Shown here piece by piece: positions 59,563-64,000 of a stretch of 64,000 nt of DNA (the stretch's first letter is position 1; each line of letters opens with the position of its first letter). Under the pieces are notes generated by a model. It was not told the DNA's origin. It did no database searches and was given only the letters and a program-made list of their open reading frames with translations. Both the position numbers and the translations under genes were made by a program. Source of the stretch: Mycobacterium yunnanensis (GTDB lineage Bacteria > Actinomycetota > Actinomycetes > Mycobacteriales > Mycobacteriaceae); contig NZ_JACKVK010000011.1 in NCBI RefSeq assembly GCF_025823185.1, positions 496,615 to 560,614 on the forward strand, written 5' to 3'.

Positions 59563-60348
59563 ATGCAGACCGACCAGTCGGAGGCCGACGCACGAGAGCC
59601 GACTCCTACGACGGTGCCGATGATTTCGATCAAGGGTGTCAACAAGCACTTCGGCAGCCTCCACGTCCTCAAGGACATCGACCTCGACGTGGACCGCGGC
59701 CAGGTGGTCGTGGTGCTGGGCCCGTCGGGTTCTGGCAAGTCGACGTTGTGCCGCACCATCAATCGGCTCGAGCCGGTCGACTCGGGCACCATCGCCGTCG
59801 ACGGCGAGAAACTGCCCGAGGAGGGGCGCAAGCTCGCACAGCTTCGCTCGGACGTCGGCATGGTGTTCCAGTCGTTCAACCTGTTCGCGCACAAGACGAT
59901 TCTGGAGAACGTCACCCTCGCGCCGATGAAGGTGCGCAAGACCTCCAAGGAGCAGGCGCGTACGGCGGCGATGTCGCTGCTCGAGCGCGTCGGAATCGCC
60001 AACCAGGCCGACAAGTACCCGGCTCAGCTCTCCGGCGGTCAGCAGCAGCGGGTGGCGATCGCGCGCTCGCTGGCCATGAACCCGAAGGTGATGCTGTTCG
60101 ACGAACCCACCAGCGCCCTGGATCCGGAGATGATCAACGAGGTCCTGGCGGTGATGACGTCGCTGGCCGAAGACGGCATGACGATGGTGGTGGTGACCCA
60201 CGAAATGGGCTTCGCACGCCGCGCCTCGGACCGCATCGTGTTCATGGCCGACGGCGCGATCGTCGAGGACGCCGACCCCCAGGAATTCTTCTCCAGCCCG
60301 AAGTCCGAACGCGCCAAGGACTTCCTCGGCAAGATCCTCAACCACTGA
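59563..60348 (+). CDS. gluA: Glutamate-type ABC transporter ATP-binding protein
   Basis: A 261-residue ABC ATPase of the polar amino-acid import family. Walker A is LGPSGSGKSTLCRTI, the Q-loop lies in VFQSFNLFAHKT, the signature is LSGGQQQRVAIARSLA, Walker B is VMLFDEPTSALD, and the H-loop His is in VVVTHEMGFARRA. It energises import with GluBCD, encoded next. The ATG at 59563 is chosen; an internal ATG at 59620 directly before the fold (MISIKGVNKHFG) is possible. The operon is complete for an importer. Confidence 0.92.
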   Translation: MQTDQSEADAREPTPTTVPMISIKGVNKHFGSLHVLKDIDLDVDRGQVVVVLGPSGSGKSTLCRTINRLEPVDSGTIAVDGEKLPEEGRKLAQLRSDVGMVFQSFNLFAHKTILENVTLAPMKVRKTSKEQARTAAMSLLERVGIANQADKYPAQLSGGQQQRVAIARSLAMNPKVMLFDEPTSALDPEMINEVLAVMTSLAEDGMTMVVVTHEMGFARRASDRIVFMADGAIVEDADPQEFFSSPKSERAKDFLGKILNH

Positions 60349-60373
60349 CACGCCCCGCGAAAGGAATACCGCC

Positions 60374-61204
60374 GTGCCCTCCAGCAAGCCGTCTCTTCGA
60401 TTCAGGGTGGCCGCCGCTCTGGCGCTCGCCGTTGCGCTCCCCCTGTCGGTCACCGCGTGCGGTGGCGGCGGCTCCGGTGGTGACGACGGCAAGATCGTCA
60501 TCGGCACCAAGTTCGACCAGCCCGGCCTCGGGTTGAAGAACCCCGACGGCACGATGAGCGGATTCGACGTCGACGTCGCCACCTACGTCGCCGGACAGCT
60601 CGGCTTCACCCCCGACAAGATCGAATGGAAGGAATCGCCGTCCGCCCAGCGCGAGACGTTGATTCAGAACGACCAGGTCAAGTTCATCGCTGCGACCTAC
60701 TCGATCACCGACGCGCGCAAGGAGAAGGTGTCCTTCGCCGGCCCATACCTGGTCACCGGCCAAAGCCTGCTCGTCAAGGCCGACAACTCCGACATCACCG
60801 GCCCGGATTCGCTGCAGAACAACAAGAAGCTCTGCTCGGTGTCGGGGTCCACCCCGGCCCAGCGCATCAAGGACAAGTACCCCGGCGTGCAGTTGCAGCA
60901 GTACGACACCTACTCCGCCTGCATCGAGGCCTTGAAGAACGGTGCGATCGACGCCGTCACCACCGACGAGGTGATCCTGGCCGGCTACGCCGCCCAGAGC
61001 CCCGGCACGTTCAAGATCGTCGGCCAGCCGTTCTCGGAGGAGAACTACGGCATCGGACTGAAGAAGGACGACAAGGACCTGCAGACCAAGATCAGCGACG
61101 CCATCACCAAGATGGAGAAGGACGGCGACTGGGCCAAGGCGTTCGAGAAGAACCTCGGACCGGCAGGCATCGCGACGCCTGCGCCGCCTGCGCTCGACAA
61201 GTGA
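60374..61204 (+). CDS. gluB: Glutamate-type ABC transporter substrate-binding lipoprotein
   Basis: A 276-residue extracytoplasmic binding protein. The signal peptide ends LPLSVTACGGG with lipid-attachment Cys29. The family-3 solute-binding signature is GFDVDVATYVAGQLGF, and FIAATYSITDARKEKVSFAGPY follows. The polar amino-acid ligand is inferred as glutamate from the gluABCD arrangement known in Corynebacterium. The GTG start has GAAAGGA upstream and lies 25 nt after gluA. Confidence 0.9.
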   Translation: MPSSKPSLRFRVAAALALAVALPLSVTACGGGGSGGDDGKIVIGTKFDQPGLGLKNPDGTMSGFDVDVATYVAGQLGFTPDKIEWKESPSAQRETLIQNDQVKFIAATYSITDARKEKVSFAGPYLVTGQSLLVKADNSDITGPDSLQNNKKLCSVSGSTPAQRIKDKYPGVQLQQYDTYSACIEALKNGAIDAVTTDEVILAGYAAQSPGTFKIVGQPFSEENYGIGLKKDDKDLQTKISDAITKMEKDGDWAKAFEKNLGPAGIATPAPPALDK

Positions 61205-61224
61205 TCTGACTCAGCGGAGACCAC

Positions 61225-61905
61225 GTGGAGATCTTCTCCGAGTATCAAGACCAGATCTTCGAGGCGTTCTGGACCACCATCCAGTTGACGGTGTACTCCG
61301 CCGTCGGGGCGCTGATCCTCGGCACGGTGCTGGCCGCGATGCGGCTGGCGCCGGTGCCGATGCTCAACTGGGTCGGCACGACCTACGTCAACGTCGTCCG
61401 CAACACCCCGTTGACGTTGATCATCCTGTTCTGCTCGTTCGGCCTGGCCCAGACGTTGGGCATCACCCTGGTCGACTCGCAGTCCCGGACCTCGATCGAG
61501 GACAGCAACTTCCGCTTGGCCGTCCTGGGCCTGACCGTCTACACCGCGGCATTCGTGTGCGAGACGGTGCGCGCGGGCGTCAACACCGTGCCCCTCGGAC
61601 AGGCCGAGGCGGCCCGGTCGCTGGGGTTCACCTTCGGCCAGAACCTGCGAATGGTCATGCTGCCGCAGGCCTTTCGCGCGGTCGTCATTCCGCTGGGCTC
61701 GGTGCTCATCGCGTTGACGAAGAACACCACGATCGCCTCGGCCATCGGGGTCGCCGAAGCGGCGTTGTTGATGAAGGAGATGATCGAGAACACTGCCGCC
61801 CTGGCGACCATCGGGGCGATCTTCGCCCTGGGCTTCGTGATCCTGACGTTGCCGCTGGGTCTGTTGTTCGGCTGGCTGGGTAGACGATTGGCGGTGGCCC
61901 GGTGA
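61225..61905 (+). CDS. gluC: Glutamate-type ABC transporter permease, first subunit
   Basis: A 226-residue inner-membrane permease with about five helices. TIQLTVYSAVGALILGTVLAAM begins the family domain, and the EAA loop is AEAARSLGFTFGQNLRMVMLPQAFR. It forms a heterodimer with GluD. The GTG start has GCGGAGA upstream and follows gluB by 20 nt. Confidence 0.9.
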   Translation: MEIFSEYQDQIFEAFWTTIQLTVYSAVGALILGTVLAAMRLAPVPMLNWVGTTYVNVVRNTPLTLIILFCSFGLAQTLGITLVDSQSRTSIEDSNFRLAVLGLTVYTAAFVCETVRAGVNTVPLGQAEAARSLGFTFGQNLRMVMLPQAFRAVVIPLGSVLIALTKNTTIASAIGVAEAALLMKEMIENTAALATIGAIFALGFVILTLPLGLLFGWLGRRLAVAR

Positions 61906-61966
61906 CGAGCGGCGATGAGCGCTTGCGCGAAGAGCAGACGAGCACCGCCGCGAAGAACGGAACATC

Positions 61967-62854
61967 GTGAGCGGCGCCTCAGTCCTCTTCGACGCGCCCG
62001 GCCCCCGCGCCCGGATGCGCAACCGGATCATCAGCGCCGTCGCACTGGTGCTGCTGCTGGCCGCGGCGTGGGTGGTCTACACCCGGCTGCAGTCCAAGGG
62101 ACAGTTGACCGCGGCCAAGTGGGAACCCTTCCTGACCGGAAACCTCTGGAAGACCTACGTGCTGCCGGGCGTGCAGGGCACGCTGACCGCGGCGGCAGTG
62201 TCGATCGTGCTGGCCCTCCTGCTTGGTTTCGCCCTTGGCATCGGACGACTGTCCCACCACGGTGGCATCCGCCGCCCTTGCGCGGTGATCGTCGAATTCT
62301 TCCGCGCCGTGCCGGTGCTGATCATGATGATCTTCGCGTACTTCCTCTACGCGACCTACGACGTCTTCCCGTCGAAATACCTGGCGCTGGCCGGTGTCAT
62401 CACGGGGTTGACGCTGTACAACGGCGCCGTCATCGCGGAGATCGTCCGCGCCGGGGTCAACGCGCTGCCGCGGGGCCAGTCCGAGGCGGCCGAGGCGCTG
62501 GGCTTGAGGTGGGGCCAGGTCATGCGGTCCATCCTGCTGCCGCAGGCGGTCACCTCGATGCTGCCGGTGTTGGTGTCGCAGATGGTCGTGGTACTCAAGG
62601 ACACCGCGATCGGCTACCAGATCACCTTCCTCGAGATGGTGCGCCAAGGCACGCAGGTGGGCTCGGCCTACGGCAATTACGTGCCGGCGTTGATCGTCAT
62701 CGCCGTCATCATGATCAGCCTCAACTTCGGCCTCGGCGCGTTCGCGACATGGCTGGAAGGCCGGCTACGCCGCTCCAAGCGCGGACCCGAACCGCTGCAC
62801 CCCGCACCCGTCACCCAAGGCACCTTCGGTGCGGGTGCCGGCGGGACGATCTGA
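61967..62854 (+). CDS. gluD: Glutamate-type ABC transporter permease, second subunit
   Basis: A 295-residue permease partner of GluC. An extra N-terminal helix (IISAVALVLLLAAAWVVYTRL) precedes the family domain GVQGTLTAAAVSIVLALLLGFALGIGRL. The EAA loop is SEAAEALGLRWGQVMRSILLPQAV. The C-terminal tail is basic and Pro/Gly-rich. It starts 61 nt after gluC and ends 10 nt before the convergent XRE regulator gene. Confidence 0.9.
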   Translation: MSGASVLFDAPGPRARMRNRIISAVALVLLLAAAWVVYTRLQSKGQLTAAKWEPFLTGNLWKTYVLPGVQGTLTAAAVSIVLALLLGFALGIGRLSHHGGIRRPCAVIVEFFRAVPVLIMMIFAYFLYATYDVFPSKYLALAGVITGLTLYNGAVIAEIVRAGVNALPRGQSEAAEALGLRWGQVMRSILLPQAVTSMLPVLVSQMVVVLKDTAIGYQITFLEMVRQGTQVGSAYGNYVPALIVIAVIMISLNFGLGAFATWLEGRLRRSKRGPEPLHPAPVTQGTFGAGAGGTI

Positions 62855-62864
62855 CGCGGCCAAC

Positions 62865-63686
62865 TCACCGAGTGCCGACCAGCTCGCGGAGCTTCGCCTC
62901 CGACGGCGACCCGGCAGGCGCGGTGTACACGATCACCGACAGCCCCGGGTCGGCCGGGAGGTGCATCGTCTCGTAGTTCAGCGTGATGGTCCCGACGGCG
63001 TCGTGGTGGAAGCGCTTCGGTCCGTGGGTGTGCTGGAAGAGGTCGCGCGCCGACCACGCGGCCTCGAAATCCGTTGATCTCGAACGCAGTTCGTCGACCA
63101 GCCGGTTCAGCGTCACGTCAGCGGCATCGCGGCCCGCGGCCACCCGGAGGATCGCCACCATCTGGGCGGCCACGTCTGCCCAGTCGGGGTACACCCGCCG
63201 CGCCGCAGGGTCGAGGAACATCCACCGGACCATGTTGCGCTCGGCAGCGGGCATGGCGGCGAAGTCGTGGATCAGCCGTGCTGCGGCGCCGTTCACGGCC
63301 AGCACTTCCAAGCGCGGACCATGGAGGACCGCCGGCGTCGGATCGAGGGCGGCGACCATGGCGCGGAGTGCCGGCCGGACCCGCGGCATGACTGGTGTCG
63401 TCTCCGTGGGCCTCATCAGGGCCACGAGATGGTTGCGCTCCAAGGGGTCCAGGCGCAGCGCCGTCGACACGGCGTCGAGCACTTGTTCGGACACGTTGGT
63501 CGCCCGGCCCTGTTCGAGGCGGGCGTAGTAGTCAGGGCTCACGCCGGCCAGCTGCGCCAGTTCCTCGCGACGCAAGCCTGCTACCCGCCGGCCGTTGCGC
63601 GTTGCAGAGAGCCCGACCTCGGCAGGCGTCAACCGGGCCCGGCGGGACCGGAGAAACTCGCTGAGTTCGTCCTTGCGGCTGGTCAT
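62865..63686 (-). CDS. XRE-family regulator with MmyB-like ligand domain
   Basis: A 273-residue regulator. The N-terminal HTH (about residues 30-75) contains RVAGLRREELAQLAGVSPDYYARLEQGRATNVSEQVLDAV. The C-terminal MmyB-like PAS-type domain contains VLHGPRLEVLAVNGAAARLIHDF, NMVRWMFLDPAARRVYPDW and a late FHHDAVGTITLNYETMHLPADPGLSVIVYTAPAGSPS. Such regulators usually sit beside and control an SDR gene, as here. GATAAT lies 6 nt before the ATG, suggesting a leaderless start. Confidence 0.9.
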   Translation of the reverse strand: MTSRKDELSEFLRSRRARLTPAEVGLSATRNGRRVAGLRREELAQLAGVSPDYYARLEQGRATNVSEQVLDAVSTALRLDPLERNHLVALMRPTETTPVMPRVRPALRAMVAALDPTPAVLHGPRLEVLAVNGAAARLIHDFAAMPAAERNMVRWMFLDPAARRVYPDWADVAAQMVAILRVAAGRDAADVTLNRLVDELRSRSTDFEAAWSARDLFQHTHGPKRFHHDAVGTITLNYETMHLPADPGLSVIVYTAPAGSPSEAKLRELVGTR

Positions 63687-63692
63687 GTCGCC

Positions 63693-63698
63693 ATTATC
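63693..63698 (-). promoter_or_regulatory. Candidate -10 element (GATAAT) of the XRE regulator
   Basis: On the minus strand GATAAT is followed by 6 nt and the ATG at 63686. It differs from the consensus at the first base, so confidence is modest. Confidence 0.35.
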
Positions 63699-63726
63699 GC
63701 CGCATCGGCGTCCCGTGGACTTCGAA

Positions 63727-63747
63727 ACTAGTTCTGACAGACCTAGG
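63727..63747. promoter_or_regulatory. Candidate operator dyad between XRE regulator and SDR gene
   Basis: ACTAGTTCTG and CAGACCTAGG flank a central A and are complementary at 8 of 10 positions. The 21-bp dyad sits in the 145-bp divergent gap and would be well placed for autoregulation and control of the SDR gene. Confidence 0.45.
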
Positions 63748-63831
63748 TTGAGCGGGGCTCGTCAGACGGCGTCGACCGCGCTCGCCCCCGCGTTGTGATC
63801 CGGTGACAGACCGCAACGAAAGGGATTCGAC

Positions 63832-64000
63832 ATGACTGTGTGGTTCATCACCGGGGCGTCACGTGGCTTCGGACTGGAGATCACCCGAGAGGCACTCGGG
63901 CGGGGCCACGGCGTCGTCGCGACGGCACGCAACCCGCAGGCTCTCCTGGACGCCTTTCCGGACGCCGGCGACCGGCTGCTCGCCGTGACCGTGGACGTCG
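63832..64000 (+). CDS. Short-chain dehydrogenase/reductase (3' end outside window)
   Basis: The first 56 residues of an SDR. The cofactor motif is WFITGASRGFGLEITREAL (TGxxxGxG with Arg after Ser, suggesting NADP preference), followed by VVATARNPQALLDAFPDAGDRLLAVTVDV. The catalytic Tyr-x-x-x-Lys lies beyond the window. The ATG has AAAGG upstream. It is divergent from an MmyB-type regulator, its probable controller. Confidence 0.85.
   Translation, partial: MTVWFITGASRGFGLEITREALGRGHGVVATARNPQALLDAFPDAGDRLLAVTVDV

Noticed and set aside
58050..60536. 828-codon plus-strand open frame across miaB and gluA
   Set aside because: The first half is antisense to miaB and the second is a shifted frame of gluA. 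No domain is recognisable.
1..64000. CRISPR arrays, tRNA/rRNA genes, transposases, integrases or toxin-antitoxin pairs
   Set aside because: I looked for spaced direct repeats, tRNA-like cloverleaf sequences and mobile-element proteins by eye and found none convincing. A tRNAscan and ISfinder run would be decisive.

Overview
The window is high-GC actinobacterial DNA, most plausibly from a non-tuberculous Mycobacterium (Mycolicibacterium type). The evidence is gene order. From aftC to miaB the genes follow, almost one for one, the M. tuberculosis block Rv2672-Rv2733c: aftC, msrB, hemQ, hemY, hemE, DUF3000, RNase D, dxs, the RNA methyltransferase, permease, the TrkA pair, the OB-fold, DUF3710, dut, cei, suhB, ppgK, sigA, sigB, ideR, sthA, nrdR, chiZ, lexA, fadE20, hflX, dapF, miaA, DUF349 and miaB. 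All family and ortholog calls are recognition from the sequence. No database search was run.

Layout. 0-3 kb: end of a secreted hydrolase, aftC and msrB (cell envelope and methionine sulfoxide repair). 3-6 kb: a haem operon on the minus strand (hemE-hemY-hemQ). 6-10.3 kb: DUF3000 with RNase D, then a NIPSNAP protein, an NADP-dependent reductase and an alpha/beta hydrolase. 10.3-16.8 kb: dxs, nhaA, an RNA methyltransferase and an amino-acid permease. 16.9-20.9 kb: a TrkA-type potassium regulator pair facing an OB-fold/DUF3159/MFS operon. 21-26.4 kb: small conserved actinobacterial proteins around dut, cei, suhB and ppgK. 26.3-29.1 kb: a large LuxR-type ATPase regulator, which looks like an insertion into the conserved ppgK-sigA junction. 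29.5-38.3 kb: the regulatory core (sigA, sigB, ideR, sthA). 38.3-46.6 kb: a lipoprotein serine protease, PAC2 protein, hydrolase, nrdR, the SOS pair chiZ/lexA, an LGFP-repeat protein and fadE20. 46.7-59.5 kb: a molybdenum reductase, a DEAD-box helicase, hflX-dapF-miaA-LigB-like, DUF349, a spore-photoproduct-lyase-like radical SAM protein and miaB. 59.5-62.9 kb: a complete glutamate-type ABC importer (gluABCD). The last 1.2 kb is a divergent XRE-regulator/SDR pair, with the SDR cut by the window end.

The coding genes are mostly conventional, so regulatory detail is the more informative layer. Eleven starts sit 6-8 nt after a TANNNT -10 element, which predicts leaderless transcripts. dut and its divergent neighbour share 25 bp holding two overlapping -10 boxes. 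chiZ/lexA carry an array of SOS-box-like palindromes. sigB has an ECF-type promoter and a direct repeat with the geometry of an MprA site. Candidate operators lie in the fadE20/bisC and XRE/SDR gaps. Stop and start codons commonly overlap by 4 nt (ATGA, GTGA, TTGA and possibly CTGA).

I saw no rRNA, tRNA, CRISPR array, insertion sequence, phage gene or clear pseudogene. I found no convincing new multi-gene system. The best leads are the spore-photoproduct-lyase-like protein, the inserted LuxR ATPase, a hydrolase lacking its nucleophilic serine, and the promoter architecture.
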